A stretch of DNA of 64,000 nt from Paenibacillus elgii NBRC 100335 (GCF_004000865.1 NZ_BIMB01000040.1:1-64000); one strand, 5' to 3'; shown: positions 17,198 to 26,506, counted from the stretch's first letter. Translations and numbers: made by a program. The notes: generated from the sequence alone by a model not told the origin.

Positions 17198-17264
17198 TGT
17201 TTCATTCCGGAACACTCCCTCCGTTCTTTCCGGTTCAAAATGGAACAATTGCTGTGAACAATTG
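17198..17264. promoter_or_regulatory. Cluster of candidate activator-binding sites
   Basis: Several GGAACA-type half sites lie 53-135 bases upstream of the sigma-54 promoter: TGTTTCATTCCGGAACA (17198-17214, an imperfect dyad), GGTTC...GGAAC (17232-17246), and the direct repeat GAACAATTG at 17243-17251 and 17256-17264 (13-base period). The position suits an upstream activating sequence for the AcoR-like regulator. The site assignment is inference. Confidence 0.5.
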
Positions 17265-17324
17265 GTGAACCTTCACGGGTTGTGATATTCTATACTTATA
17301 TTGATGTTTCCGGAGGTGTCTTTC

Positions 17325-19088
17325 TTGTCATCCTTGGACATTCAGACTTATACGGAGGTTGTAGCAAGCTCATGGAAGCGCTGCCAGCGGTACGGATTGA
17401 AGCCGACCGACCCGTTTGATGACCGTCTGCTGACTGGAAAGCTCTTTCAGGAGCGATTGAAAGAAAACGAAACAATCGTTCGTCATGCCTCGCAAATTTT
17501 CGACACCATCAAACCTTTTATTCAGCAATCCGGCCAAACAGCTCTGCTCATCGATGCCCAAGGCTGCATTCTGTACGCTGCCGGGGACCCGGGCTTTTCG
17601 AAGCGGGCGGAAGCCGTACAGCTTCAGGTCGGGGCCGTATGGGACGAGAAACGCAAAGGCACCAATGCGATCGGCGTCGCCATCACCGAAAAAATTCCCG
17701 TCCGTGTCCATGCGGCGGAGCATTTCTGCCAGGCCAACGCTTTTCTCACCTGCGCTTCATCCCCTATTTTCAGTCCGACAGGCGAGTTGATCGGCGTCAT
17801 CAATTTCAGCGGCAAGCGGGAGAGCTACCACCACTACAGTCTGACTCTTGCCGTCATGGTCGCGGAATCGCTGCAAAACCGGCTGCTGCTGGAGGAAGCG
17901 AAGCAGGATCAGCTCGTTACGCTTCAAGAGCTTGAATTCACCGCAAACCATAACCCGCTCCCGCTGCTGTCGCTCGACAGGGACAACCGGATCATTCGGG
18001 CGAACCAGGCGGCGCTGCGTGCCGTAGGCAAAGATGCGATCGGTAAGCCGTTCAACGGCATCGAAGGCTTCTCCGTCAAAACCATTCAAGACAGCAGCCG
18101 CACCGTCTGGCGCTCCGTAGCTGTCCGCAAGCCGCAAGAAGGCCGGCACGGCCTCTACAGCTTCTCCGACATCGCCGGGACATGCCCCAATTTTGTAGAA
18201 AAGAAGGACCTGGCCTCCAAAGCGGCCCTCACCGATATTCCCGTCCTTCTGCTCGGCGAGAGCGGTACGGGCAAAGAGCTGTTCGCCCAATCGATCCACT
18301 CGGCAAGTCTGCGGGCAGACCGCCCTTTCATCGCCGTCAACTGCGGCGCGATTCCGGATAGTCTGGTGGAAAGCGAATGGTTCGGCTACGAGCGAGGAGC
18401 GTTCACAGGAGCAAACCGGGAAGGCAGTACGGGTAAATTCGAGGCGGCGCATACGGGAACGATTTTTTTGGACGAAATCGGAGACATGTCGCTGCGCGCA
18501 CAGGCTGCGCTGCTTCGCGTATTGCAGGAGCGCACCGTCACGCCTGTCGGCAGCACCAAGTCAAGACGCATCGACGTGCGGATCGTCGCGGCCACGCACA
18601 AGCATTTGCCGCTGGAAATCAAGGAAGGGCGCTTCCGCGCGGACTTGTACTACCGGCTAAAGGGTATCCAGATCACGCTGCCTTCCTTGCGGGAACGCTC
18701 CGATCTGCTGACGCTCGTCGAGCATTGGCTGCATAAGAACGGCTGCCCCTACCGCCAACTGCCGGAAGAAACGAAGCGCAAGCTGCTGCGTTACGGCTGG
18801 CCCGGCAATATCCGCGAGCTGCACGGCGTGCTGTTACAAGCTTCGTTCCTCGCAGGAGAAGGGCCGATTCGTCCCGAGCATCTGCATTTTGACGAGCTCG
18901 ACCAAACGGACAACTTTGAATGCCGGAGTGACGGTCCGTCCGTGCCGACATTAAGGGATGCAGAGATCGGGGCGATCCAACGGGCGTTGCAGTCGACCGG
19001 CTGGAACCTGAGCAAATCCGCCGCCCTCCTTGACATCGGCCGGACGACGCTGTACCGGAAGATCGAACAGTACGGCATCGAGCCATAA
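17325..19088 (+). CDS. AcoR-like sigma-54-dependent transcription activator
   Basis: A 587-residue enhancer-binding protein. An N-terminal GAF-type region (about 50-185) and a PAS-like linker (about 205-260) precede the AAA+ domain: Walker A GESGTGKE, the sigma-54 contact loop GAFTGA, Walker B IFLDEIGDM and the R-finger region. A Fis-type helix-turn-helix ends the protein (NLSKSAALLDIGRTTLYRKI). It would open sigma-54 promoters in response to a ligand, as AcoR does for acetoin genes. I chose TTG 17325, eight bases after GGAGG; an upstream TTG/ATG at 17301-17306 precedes that site. It diverges from the adhP operon, which carries an exact sigma-54 promoter. Confidence 0.92.
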   Translation: MSSLDIQTYTEVVASSWKRCQRYGLKPTDPFDDRLLTGKLFQERLKENETIVRHASQIFDTIKPFIQQSGQTALLIDAQGCILYAAGDPGFSKRAEAVQLQVGAVWDEKRKGTNAIGVAITEKIPVRVHAAEHFCQANAFLTCASSPIFSPTGELIGVINFSGKRESYHHYSLTLAVMVAESLQNRLLLEEAKQDQLVTLQELEFTANHNPLPLLSLDRDNRIIRANQAALRAVGKDAIGKPFNGIEGFSVKTIQDSSRTVWRSVAVRKPQEGRHGLYSFSDIAGTCPNFVEKKDLASKAALTDIPVLLLGESGTGKELFAQSIHSASLRADRPFIAVNCGAIPDSLVESEWFGYERGAFTGANREGSTGKFEAAHTGTIFLDEIGDMSLRAQAALLRVLQERTVTPVGSTKSRRIDVRIVAATHKHLPLEIKEGRFRADLYYRLKGIQITLPSLRERSDLLTLVEHWLHKNGCPYRQLPEETKRKLLRYGWPGNIRELHGVLLQASFLAGEGPIRPEHLHFDELDQTDNFECRSDGPSVPTLRDAEIGAIQRALQSTGWNLSKSAALLDIGRTTLYRKIEQYGIEP

Positions 19089-19102
19089 CAGTCTGATAAA
19101 AT

Positions 19103-19149
19103 AAAAAAAGGGAGAGCTTCCGCATCCATACGGCATACGGCGCTCTCCC
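19103..19149 (-). terminator. Rho-independent terminator
   Basis: GGGAGAGC (19110-19117) pairs with GCTCTCCC (19142-19149). On the minus strand seven Ts follow, so it best serves the beta-helix gene, whose stop is at 19267. It may also slow plus-strand reading from the activator gene. Confidence 0.75.
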
Positions 19150-19266
19150 CGACTTATTTGGTTATCATAACGGTTGAACCTTAATCCTCTCTTCGGATCA
19201 AATCCGTCTTCTTTTTCCTACCCCCTGCTCAAAGCTTTAAACAAATCGTTCGGACACCTTTCCAAG

Positions 19267-20826
19267 TCAAGGCGTGGCTTCGTACGCGCCGATATCGACG
19301 CCGCTTCCCTGCACTCTTGGCTGCCCGTCGAGATCCGCGGCGCCGATGATGGCCGGCTCCGTCGACCCAGCGTTAATCGCAGGAGAGGCCGCTTTCAAAT
19401 GAAAATTGTTTGCCGATGCATTCACGAATCCAGGATCGGCAAACTTCGAGTGCGCGTCGTTCCCCGTCCCCGACTTATAGGCAGCAAAACCGGAGTATTC
19501 CTTCTTTTTCCAAGTCCACGTCGCATTCGAAGCGCCTCCCGGCGCAAAGTACAAGTTATAATCGACAATATTGCCGCTGTTTTTCGTATATTCGTTATAA
19601 ATCAAAATGTTCGATGCGCTGGCCACCATAATATTGTTTTTGACGATGTTGTTCTGCGTGTCGTATTGGAGCAGCAGTTGGCCGCCGCCGAGATTTTTCG
19701 TATCGTTCTTATACAGCGTGTTGTTGACGACGATGCAATTGACCGTCGAGCCCCGCTTCGTATCGTATCCGCCCATGGCAATGCCCGTATATCGGTTGCC
19801 GTACACCAGGTTGTTGCGGATCGTGACGCCGCTGGTCGATTTTCCTTGATGCTCGCTGGCAATTTCAATGCCGATGTCGTTGTTGTAGCTGTAGTTTTGC
19901 TCGATCACGGTGTCTTTTCCGCCGTCCACATAAATACCGCCCGCCGCGTTCGAATCGTTCGGAAGCGTTTTGCCGTAGGAAGGGTTGTTGTTGGACGTAA
20001 TGTTGTAGACGGTATTGCCGCGAATCAGGCCGTTCCGGGCTTGGTCGTAGGCCGGATTGGGCGCTTTTCCTTCGAAGCCGATGACGTCGATCCCAATATT
20101 GTCGTTGTCGTGAATGAGATTATTCGTAATTTCGAATGAATCGACATTCCCGTTCACCACCAACGATTCGCTGGAACCGAGCACCAGATCGCTCAGCGTG
20201 TTGCCGTCGATGATGACACGCTCCAGCGCTGTCGGTGCTTTCGTGCCGTACACGGCGATGCCGTGCGCATCCCGACCGGCCAAATCCGAGCCGAGCGTCG
20301 CGGTGTTCTTAATATGGTGAACGTTGTTATTGCGTAGCTCGATATGGCTGCCCGCTCCGTGGACGAAGATGCCGATCGGCACTTTGCCCTTGGCCGATGT
20401 TGCGTAGTTGCGGATTTCGAAGCCTTTGAGCGTGACGTAGCTGGCATCGGCGATGTCCACGAGACCCTCGCCGCCGGACACGGTCAAGCCGGTTCCGTCG
20501 ATTATCGCCGCTTGAGCCGGCGAGCTCTCGAAGGTGATCGGGCCTGCGGCTGCCGATCCGGATTTTGTAATCTTCAGCTTCTGGTTATACACGCCGCCCA
20601 ATACATAGACGGTGCTCCCCGGGGCGGCATGATCGGCGGCATATTGGAGCGTTTTCCACGCGGCGCTGCTGCTCGTGCCGGGATTGCTGTCGCTGCCTGA
20701 CGTTGACACGTAGTACGTTACGGGATTAGCTTGCGCTTGAGACGTTCCCACACTTGCTGCCAGTATGCCGAAAAGGATGGCGGCGGCGGCGATGATGCGG
20801 GGCGCCTGGTTTCGAATTCGGATCAC
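19267..20826 (-). CDS. Secreted right-handed parallel beta-helix protein
   Basis: A 519-residue exported protein. A signal peptide covers about 1-32 (cut after SQAQA). The start of the mature part, TYYVSTSGSDSNPGTS, is the usual DUF1565-type entry to a right-handed beta-helix. Many short coils follow with 'NNxV/NNxI' ladders (RNNNVHHI, NNLIHDNDNIGID, ENYSYNNDIGIEI, RNNLVYGNRYTGIA), and the end GSGVDIGAYEA is a common closing motif. Relatives are polysaccharide lyases, epimerases and glycosidases; I cannot place the catalytic residues. GTG start with AAAGGAGA upstream. It follows the sugar locus on the same strand and may act on the same polysaccharide, which is inference. Confidence 0.85.
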   Translation of the reverse strand: MIRIRNQAPRIIAAAAILFGILAASVGTSQAQANPVTYYVSTSGSDSNPGTSSSAAWKTLQYAADHAAPGSTVYVLGGVYNQKLKITKSGSAAAGPITFESSPAQAAIIDGTGLTVSGGEGLVDIADASYVTLKGFEIRNYATSAKGKVPIGIFVHGAGSHIELRNNNVHHIKNTATLGSDLAGRDAHGIAVYGTKAPTALERVIIDGNTLSDLVLGSSESLVVNGNVDSFEITNNLIHDNDNIGIDVIGFEGKAPNPAYDQARNGLIRGNTVYNITSNNNPSYGKTLPNDSNAAGGIYVDGGKDTVIEQNYSYNNDIGIEIASEHQGKSTSGVTIRNNLVYGNRYTGIAMGGYDTKRGSTVNCIVVNNTLYKNDTKNLGGGQLLLQYDTQNNIVKNNIMVASASNILIYNEYTKNSGNIVDYNLYFAPGGASNATWTWKKKEYSGFAAYKSGTGNDAHSKFADPGFVNASANNFHLKAASPAINAGSTEPAIIGAADLDGQPRVQGSGVDIGAYEATP

Positions 20827-20942
20827 GAACGTTCATCTCCTTTAACGATTAGTATCGGCATAGTTACTACCTGCTGCATGCAGACTTCCCCTAAAACCAC
20901 TTCTGTCGCCCGGTGCGCACCACCTCCTTTAGCTGAGCATCA

Positions 20943-20980
20943 GGCGGCCCCCTGCAAAAATGCCCCGAAGGCAGGCCGCC
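20943..20980. terminator. GC-rich hairpin after the kinase gene
   Basis: GGCGGCC (20943-20949) pairs with GGCCGCC (20974-20980). It has no T run on either side, so it may be a weak terminator or mRNA-stabilising hairpin between the PfkB kinase gene and the beta-helix gene. Confidence 0.4.
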
Positions 20981-21000
20981 CGCGTCTCATCAACTGCGCC

Positions 21001-21936
21001 TCAGCTTCGGATCGCCACAGATGCCTGTAACTTCTCCACCGCTTCCGCGGTTGGCAGCTGTCCCGTTCCGCCAACGCCCTGCGTGGCGATCGCCCCGCAG
21101 GCGCAGGCGTAGCGGAGAAGCGCTTCGCCCCGCTGACCGCCCAGATAGGCATGGATCAGCCCGGCGTTAAAAGCGTCCCCCGCCCCCGTCGTATCGACCG
21201 GGACGATATCGTAGGCTTTGACGGACAGCGGCGTCGCGTCCGGTTGAAACAGCGCTGCGCCGGCCGCGCCGCGCTTGACTGCCACCAGCCGCGCATCTGG
21301 CGGCAGCAGCTCCCACACCGCTTCGAGCGTCGCAGCACCGTAAATGTGCAGCAGCTCCTCTTCGCTCGGGATAAACAGATCCGTAGCGCCGAGCAGCGCG
21401 TGAATCGAAGCCCGGTGCCACAGCTGGTGCACATCCCATCCCGTATCGAACGACGTGCTGCTTCCCTGCGTGCGCGCGGTTTCGAACAGCGGCTTCCAAT
21501 GATCGCGCATGCCGTCCTGCAGGAAATACGAGCCGAAATGCACGTGAGCCGCCTGCTTCAGCAGCGTATCCGGCACGTCCTGCGGCTGCAGCATCGGAAT
21601 GCTGCCCGGATACGTCATCAGCCCCCGGTCGCTCGGTGTCGAGAAGGACATGGTCACGCCGGTTTTCAGCGCGGGATCGCGTTTTACATGCGCCGTATCA
21701 ACGCCCATCCGTTCCAGCTCGCGGATGCAGAACCGGCCGAAATCGTCATCGCCCACGACGCTGACGAACCGGACGTCCTGCCCGAGTCCGGCCAACGCGC
21801 ACGCCGTAATGGCCGAGGAGGAGCCGAGCACGATGTCGAACGAGTCGATCAGCTTCTCCCGGTTCCATTCAGGCATGAGATCGTTCCCCGAAATAATGAT
21901 ATCTACGTTCAATTCGCCAAGCACGACGACAGACAT
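21001..21936 (-). CDS. PfkB-family sugar kinase
   Basis: A 311-residue ribokinase-fold kinase. The N-terminal motif is VVLGELNVDIIISG, the substrate loop includes LGSSSAITACALAGLG near 38-53, and the C-terminal PfkB signature DTTGAGDAFNAGLI with catalytic Asp lies near 247-260. It phosphorylates a sugar or sugar acid with ATP. As the last gene of the importer operon (19 bases after the family-4 glycosidase gene) it probably traps the monosaccharide released by that enzyme. Specificity cannot be read from sequence alone. Confidence 0.9.
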   Translation of the reverse strand: MSVVVLGELNVDIIISGNDLMPEWNREKLIDSFDIVLGSSSAITACALAGLGQDVRFVSVVGDDDFGRFCIRELERMGVDTAHVKRDPALKTGVTMSFSTPSDRGLMTYPGSIPMLQPQDVPDTLLKQAAHVHFGSYFLQDGMRDHWKPLFETARTQGSSTSFDTGWDVHQLWHRASIHALLGATDLFIPSEEELLHIYGAATLEAVWELLPPDARLVAVKRGAAGAALFQPDATPLSVKAYDIVPVDTTGAGDAFNAGLIHAYLGGQRGEALLRYACACGAIATQGVGGTGQLPTAEAVEKLQASVAIRS

Positions 21937-21955
21937 GGTTTCTTCCTCCCTTTTT

Positions 21956-23257
21956 CTACTTCAGCTCCGGCACGAACGCGCGCTCCGCCTCATACAGCTC
22001 CTCGAACATTGCCTTGATCTCGGCAAGCGAGCAGACGGCGGAGGTGAGCGGATCGACCATCAGCGCGTGCAGCGCCATGTCCTTGTCCCGCTCCAGCACG
22101 GCCGATACGGCCAGCTCGAAGAACGCCATGTTGGTGCGGCACAAAGCGGCCAGATGCTCCGGCAGCCGGCCGAAGCGGCACGGATTCACGCCGTTGCGGT
22201 CCACCATGCAGGCGACTTCGACGACGCCGTCCTGCGGCAAGTTCGAGATCAGCCCTTGATTGACGACGTTGCCGTAAATGACCTTCGGCTCGTTCTTTAC
22301 CATCGCCTCGATGATGACGGCGGCATACTCATGGCTCGACTTCATTTCGAGCGGAAGCTCGCCCGACAGCTGCTGCAAAATTTCCTCGTCGTTCGTCTTC
22401 CGCCAGATCGGCCAGTTGTTCGCATAAAAGCCGGTGGCTCCGTTATACCCCGTACTGCAGTGCTGGTCGATCAAATCCTGCCTTTTGCGGTAATACGGAA
22501 TGTATTCCGAGAAATGGCCGCTCGATTCGGAAACGAACGCGCCGAGGTACTTCATGGCGTCGAAACGGACCGGATCTTTGCGCAGCAGCTCCGGGTCCTG
22601 AATTTTGTCGAGCAGCACCGGATACAAGTCTTTCCCTTGATGCGTCAATTCGACGAACCAGGACATATGGTTAATGCCGCCCGCTCTCCATTTCAATTCC
22701 TCGTACGGGACGCCCGCATATTTCGCCAGCTGGCGTGACGAATTTTGAATTGAATGGCACAGCCCGACGACCGGAATATCCGTAATGCGCGATGTGAGCA
22801 GCGTCACCGCCGACATCGGATTCGTGTAGTTCAGAATGATCGTATCCGGGCACAGCTCCTCCACATCCCGGACGATCTCGATCCAGCTCGGCAGCGTACG
22901 CAGCGTTTTGAACAGGCCGCCGGGCCCCAGCGTATCTCCGATACACTGCTTGACGCCGTATTTTAGCGGAATTTCGAATTCGTACTTCACCGTCTCCAGT
23001 CCGACGACCTCGATCTGGTTAATCACAAAGTTCGAGCCGGCCAGCACCTCCCGGCGGTCCGTCGACGCCAGCACCTGCCAGCGTTTGCCCGTCATCTCAA
23101 CAATGCGCTCGACCAATCCGCGCGCAATAGCGAGCCGGGCCGGATCGATATCGACCAAGGCGATAATCCCCTCATCCATGCCGGAAATCCCGAAAATATC
23201 CATCACAATCTCCCGGGTAAACGCGCTTCCTGCTCCGATAATCGCAATTTTTGTCAT
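21956..23257 (-). CDS. Glycoside hydrolase family 4, NAD-dependent glycosidase
   Basis: A 433-residue family-4 enzyme, which cleaves glycosides by NAD+- and Mn2+-assisted oxidation-elimination. The N-terminal Rossmann motif IAIIGAGSAFTREIVMDIF, the stretch LNYTNPMSAVT (Asn near 150), metal-ligand Cys in GLCHSIQNS and His in GGINHMSWF are all visible. The CHSIQ form groups it with the MelA (alpha-galactosidase) and LplD (alpha-galacturonidase) branch more than with 6-phospho-glucosidases (CNxP), so an unphosphorylated substrate is likely. It is encoded between the importer permeases and the sugar kinase. Confidence 0.9.
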   Translation of the reverse strand: MTKIAIIGAGSAFTREIVMDIFGISGMDEGIIALVDIDPARLAIARGLVERIVEMTGKRWQVLASTDRREVLAGSNFVINQIEVVGLETVKYEFEIPLKYGVKQCIGDTLGPGGLFKTLRTLPSWIEIVRDVEELCPDTIILNYTNPMSAVTLLTSRITDIPVVGLCHSIQNSSRQLAKYAGVPYEELKWRAGGINHMSWFVELTHQGKDLYPVLLDKIQDPELLRKDPVRFDAMKYLGAFVSESSGHFSEYIPYYRKRQDLIDQHCSTGYNGATGFYANNWPIWRKTNDEEILQQLSGELPLEMKSSHEYAAVIIEAMVKNEPKVIYGNVVNQGLISNLPQDGVVEVACMVDRNGVNPCRFGRLPEHLAALCRTNMAFFELAVSAVLERDKDMALHALMVDPLTSAVCSLAEIKAMFEELYEAERAFVPELK

Positions 23258-23296
23258 AGTTCTCTTCTCCCGTCCTTTTGTTTACTTCTGTAAAAC

Positions 23297-24121
23297 TCAC
23301 TTCATTCCCGTCATCGTCAGACCCTTAATAAACTGCTTCTGGAAAATCAGGAACACGATAATAACCGGCACCGTAATCAGCACGGCAGCGGACATAACCA
23401 CATTGTAGTTGACCGTATGCGCCCCGTTGAAAAAGACCAGCGCAAGCGGCACCGTCATGTTGTCCGTATCGTTGAGCACGATCAGCGGCCACAAATAATT
23501 GTTCCACGACGCCATGAACGTAAAAATCCCAAGCGCCGACAGCATCGGCATAATCAGCGGCGTAATGATCCGCCACATCACTTTCAGCTCGCCCGCTCCG
23601 TCGATCCGGGCAGCCTCCATCAGATCCTTCGGAATGTCCTCGATAAACTGCTTCGCCAGAAAGACGCCGTACGAGCTGACCAGATTGGGCAGGATGACTG
23701 CCGCCAGATGATTGATCAGCCCCAGCTTGGAGACGATCAGATACGTCGGGATCATAATGACCTGGAATGGAATCATCATCGTGCCGAGCACAAGAACGAA
23801 CAGCACCTTTTTGCCCGGAAACTCATACTTGGCGAAAATATAACCGGCGAGCGCGCTCGTGAACAGCGTAGCGGCCGTGACCAGAACCGAAGTGACCGCG
23901 CTGTTCGCCAGCCATCTCCAGAACGGCGCCTCCCGGAACACCGTCTCGTACCCGGCGAAGCTCGGCTGCTCGGGCAGCAGCGTCGGCGTCGCGGAGATGA
24001 TCTCCATGTTGCTTTTGAGCGACGAGAGCACCATCCACAGGTAAGGAAGCAGCATGATGCAGGCGGCCACGGTTAAAACCGCGATCAGCACGCCGTCGAA
24101 TAGGGTCGTTTTCGTTTTCAT
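23297..24121 (-). CDS. Sugar ABC transporter permease (MalG type)
   Basis: A 274-residue inner-membrane subunit of a CUT1 importer. Six hydrophobic helices are visible, and the cytoplasmic EAA loop reads EAARIDGAGELKVMWRIITP near residues 167-186, where the ATPase docks. It pairs with the permease encoded just upstream. No ATP-binding subunit is encoded in this locus, so it must share an MsmX-type ATPase encoded elsewhere, as is usual for CUT1 systems in Bacillus relatives. Confidence 0.93.
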   Translation of the reverse strand: MKTKTTLFDGVLIAVLTVAACIMLLPYLWMVLSSLKSNMEIISATPTLLPEQPSFAGYETVFREAPFWRWLANSAVTSVLVTAATLFTSALAGYIFAKYEFPGKKVLFVLVLGTMMIPFQVIMIPTYLIVSKLGLINHLAAVILPNLVSSYGVFLAKQFIEDIPKDLMEAARIDGAGELKVMWRIITPLIMPMLSALGIFTFMASWNNYLWPLIVLNDTDNMTVPLALVFFNGAHTVNYNVVMSAAVLITVPVIIVFLIFQKQFIKGLTMTGMK

Positions 24122-24137
24122 GTTCCGCAGCCTCCTT

Positions 24138-25076
24138 TCAATGCTCCCATTGGGACCGCCCCCATTGGAGCTGCAGCAGCGTCACCAGCAAAATAATGAG
24201 CAAAAATACCGCCGCCATCGCCGAAGCGTAGCCCATATTCGAGTTGCCAAACGCCTGATCGTAGATGTTCAATGCCAGCACTCGCGTTTCGTTGAACGGC
24301 TCCCCCTTGGTCATGACCTGGAATTGGGGGAACGCCTGGAAATACGAGACGACGGTCGTAACCGTCACGAACAGCGTCGAGCGGCTGAGCAGCGGCAGCG
24401 TGATATGCCGGAACATGTGCCACCGGCTCGCGCCGTCCAGCGTCGCCGCTTCGTAGTACATGTCGGGGATCGAATCGAGCCCGGCGATGAACAGGACGAT
24501 ATTGTAGCCGATGTCCGCCCACAGCGTCATGACAATGACCGACAGCAGCGCATAGTTCGGATCGCTCAGCCAATGCACCGCCGGGATGTGCAGCTTGCTC
24601 AGCACCAGGTTGAACAGGCCTTGATCGCTGAACATCGTCCCCCAGACGACGGCCGACCCGGACAGCGGCGCAATCGCGGGCAGAAAAAAGACGGTGCGGA
24701 ACACGCTGCGCAGCCGCCGTGACCGGACCCGGTGAATCCCGAGCGCAATCAGCAGCGTAATGATAATGTTGACGACGACCGTGAACGCAACGAACTTGAA
24801 CGTCACCCATAACGATTTCAGGAAGATAGCATCGTGAAACAGCCGGACATAATTGTCCAATCCGACAAACGGCGACTGGTCCGCCAGCGGGCTGAATTTG
24901 TAGAACGATAAGATCAGGCTCCAGGCGATCGGAGCGAAGGCGAACAGGCCGAACAGCAGCAGAATCGGCGTCAAGGATACGAACGCGAACCGTTTTTCCT
25001 TGCGGTTTTGGGCGGCTGCGCTGCTCCGGAGCGCTTTGCCGCCGGGCTTGCTGGGTATACTAGAGCTGTTTTCCAT
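24138..25076 (-). CDS. Sugar ABC transporter permease (MalF type)
   Basis: A 312-residue CUT1 permease with a 30-residue polar N-terminus, six membrane helices and the EAA loop EAATLDGASRWHMFRHITLP near residues 220-239. It is encoded 17 bases after the binding-protein gene and 16 before the second permease gene, which fits a heterodimeric channel. Confidence 0.93.
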   Translation of the reverse strand: MENSSSIPSKPGGKALRSSAAAQNRKEKRFAFVSLTPILLLFGLFAFAPIAWSLILSFYKFSPLADQSPFVGLDNYVRLFHDAIFLKSLWVTFKFVAFTVVVNIIITLLIALGIHRVRSRRLRSVFRTVFFLPAIAPLSGSAVVWGTMFSDQGLFNLVLSKLHIPAVHWLSDPNYALLSVIVMTLWADIGYNIVLFIAGLDSIPDMYYEAATLDGASRWHMFRHITLPLLSRSTLFVTVTTVVSYFQAFPQFQVMTKGEPFNETRVLALNIYDQAFGNSNMGYASAMAAVFLLIILLVTLLQLQWGRSQWEH

Positions 25077-25093
25077 CCCTTAACACTCCCGGT

Positions 25094-26404
25094 TTACTTG
25101 TGTTGATCTTGATTATCGTTGACGGCCTTCTCGATCGCTTTCAATCCGTTTTCCACCGTTTCCTTCCCGCTCACCATGAGCTGGAAATGATCGTTGATTT
25201 GCTTAAAGAAATGATCGCGGTCCCAGATGAGACCGATCCATTGCCCGTGGGGCAGCAAGCCGACGGATGTCCTCATGAACGGATTTTTGCTCACGAATTC
25301 CGGGTCCTCCGCGACCTCCTTCTTGGCCGGTACCGTGAAGGTGCCGAGGTTCCACGCCTTCAGATTTTCTTTCGACGAGAGGAATTGAATGAAGTCCCAC
25401 GCTTCCTTGGACGCCTTGCTCTTCTTCGAAACGACCAGCCCCCACCCGGACTCGGCCGCAAAGGACGGCGGATTGTCGGTAAAGGACGGCACCGGCACGT
25501 ATTCGAAATCTTTCGCCTTATAATTGTCGAGACCGGCGGCAATCGTCCACGGTCCCCGATAGGTCATCGCCGCCCCGCCCTTGAAGAAGTAGTCGGACGA
25601 ATCGAGCTGTCCCCCGAAAGCCGTCAGGTCGGTCACTTGGTCCCGCACAACCAGATCCTTCAGCGTCGTCATTGCCTTCACCGCCTCCGGCGTCTGGAAA
25701 TTGACATGGCCGTCGCTGCCCCAATACTTGCCGTTCTGCTGCAAAATCATCGACAGGAACGTAAATGTAATGTTGTCCCCCGAGATGAAATCGAAGCCGT
25801 TCACCTTCATCCCGCTGCCGTCGCGCACCGTCAAAGCCTTAGCGCTGTCGACCAGCTCCGTCCATGTTTTCGGCGGATAAGCGAGTCCTTTGTCGCTAAA
25901 CATTTTGGGATGCGTCAGCATGCCGCCGTTCTCGATATTGAATTCGAGCGGAAGCCCGTACAGCTTGCCGTCCCACTTAAACCCGCCGAGCGGGGCCTCG
26001 TAATACGCTTTGCCGGCCTCCTCGCCGCCCGGAACCTCCGATAGTAGCCCATTCTTGGAATATTCCGGCACCCACGTGCCGAACGCTTCGGCAATATCCG
26101 GCGGATTTTGCGCGGAGAACGACGCTTTCAGCTTTTGGTTATAGACGTCGTACGGGAAGCTTTGATAGCTGATTTCCACATTTGGGTGCGCTTTCATGTA
26201 GCTGTCAATCAGCTTCTTATAATTATCGTTGAATGCCTCCGCCTGATGGCTCCAGAACACCAGTTTCACCTTTTGGCCGTTCCCCCCGCCTGCATTGCCG
26301 TCAGCTGTACCGGGCGTCGGCGCTGTCGAGCAGCCGGATAGTGCCACAGATAAGCCCAGAGCGGCAAAAAGCGATGCCATAGTCAATCGTTGTGCACCTT
26401 TCAT
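25094..26404 (-). CDS. Sugar-binding lipoprotein of an ABC importer
   Basis: A 436-residue extracellular solute-binding protein of family 1. A lipoprotein signal (ALGLSVALSGC) places the lipidated Cys near residue 25, followed by a flexible STAPTPGTADGNAGGGN linker and the usual opening VKLVFWSHQAEAFNDNYKKL. I chose ATG 26404 with AAAGGGGA upstream; a longer frame to 26491 covers the promoter and operator. It is the first gene of the importer operon and probably the most strongly expressed. Ligand unknown; the GH4 and kinase neighbours suggest an oligosaccharide. Confidence 0.93.
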   Translation of the reverse strand: MKGAQRLTMASLFAALGLSVALSGCSTAPTPGTADGNAGGGNGQKVKLVFWSHQAEAFNDNYKKLIDSYMKAHPNVEISYQSFPYDVYNQKLKASFSAQNPPDIAEAFGTWVPEYSKNGLLSEVPGGEEAGKAYYEAPLGGFKWDGKLYGLPLEFNIENGGMLTHPKMFSDKGLAYPPKTWTELVDSAKALTVRDGSGMKVNGFDFISGDNITFTFLSMILQQNGKYWGSDGHVNFQTPEAVKAMTTLKDLVVRDQVTDLTAFGGQLDSSDYFFKGGAAMTYRGPWTIAAGLDNYKAKDFEYVPVPSFTDNPPSFAAESGWGLVVSKKSKASKEAWDFIQFLSSKENLKAWNLGTFTVPAKKEVAEDPEFVSKNPFMRTSVGLLPHGQWIGLIWDRDHFFKQINDHFQLMVSGKETVENGLKAIEKAVNDNQDQHK

Positions 26405-26462
26405 TCGAGTTCCCCTTTCTCGTAAATCGTTTATCGTGGATTGGAATCGATTACCTATCCAA

Positions 26463-26491
26463 AATGTACCGCTTTCATTGCGCAAAGTCAA
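26463..26491 (-). promoter_or_regulatory. SigA-type promoter of the importer operon
   Basis: On the minus strand: TTGACT (26486-26491), a 17-base spacer, TACATT (26463-26468). The spacer contains the palindrome TTGCGCAA, so bound regulator would block polymerase. Confidence 0.8.
26478..26485. promoter_or_regulatory. LacI-type operator inside the importer promoter
   Basis: TTGCGCAA is a perfect 8-base palindrome with a central CG, the usual LacI-family core, placed directly against the -35 box of the importer promoter. Confidence 0.6.
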
Positions 26492-26506
26492 TAATTATTT
26501 TTCAAA

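Noticed and set aside
16064..17248. Longer version of the alcohol dehydrogenase starting at 17248
   Set aside because: It would translate through the sigma-54 promoter; homology begins exactly at the ATG at 17077 behind a good ribosome-binding site.
26405..26491. 29-residue extension of the binding-protein gene
   Set aside because: It would include the promoter and operator, and it would bury the lipoprotein signal.
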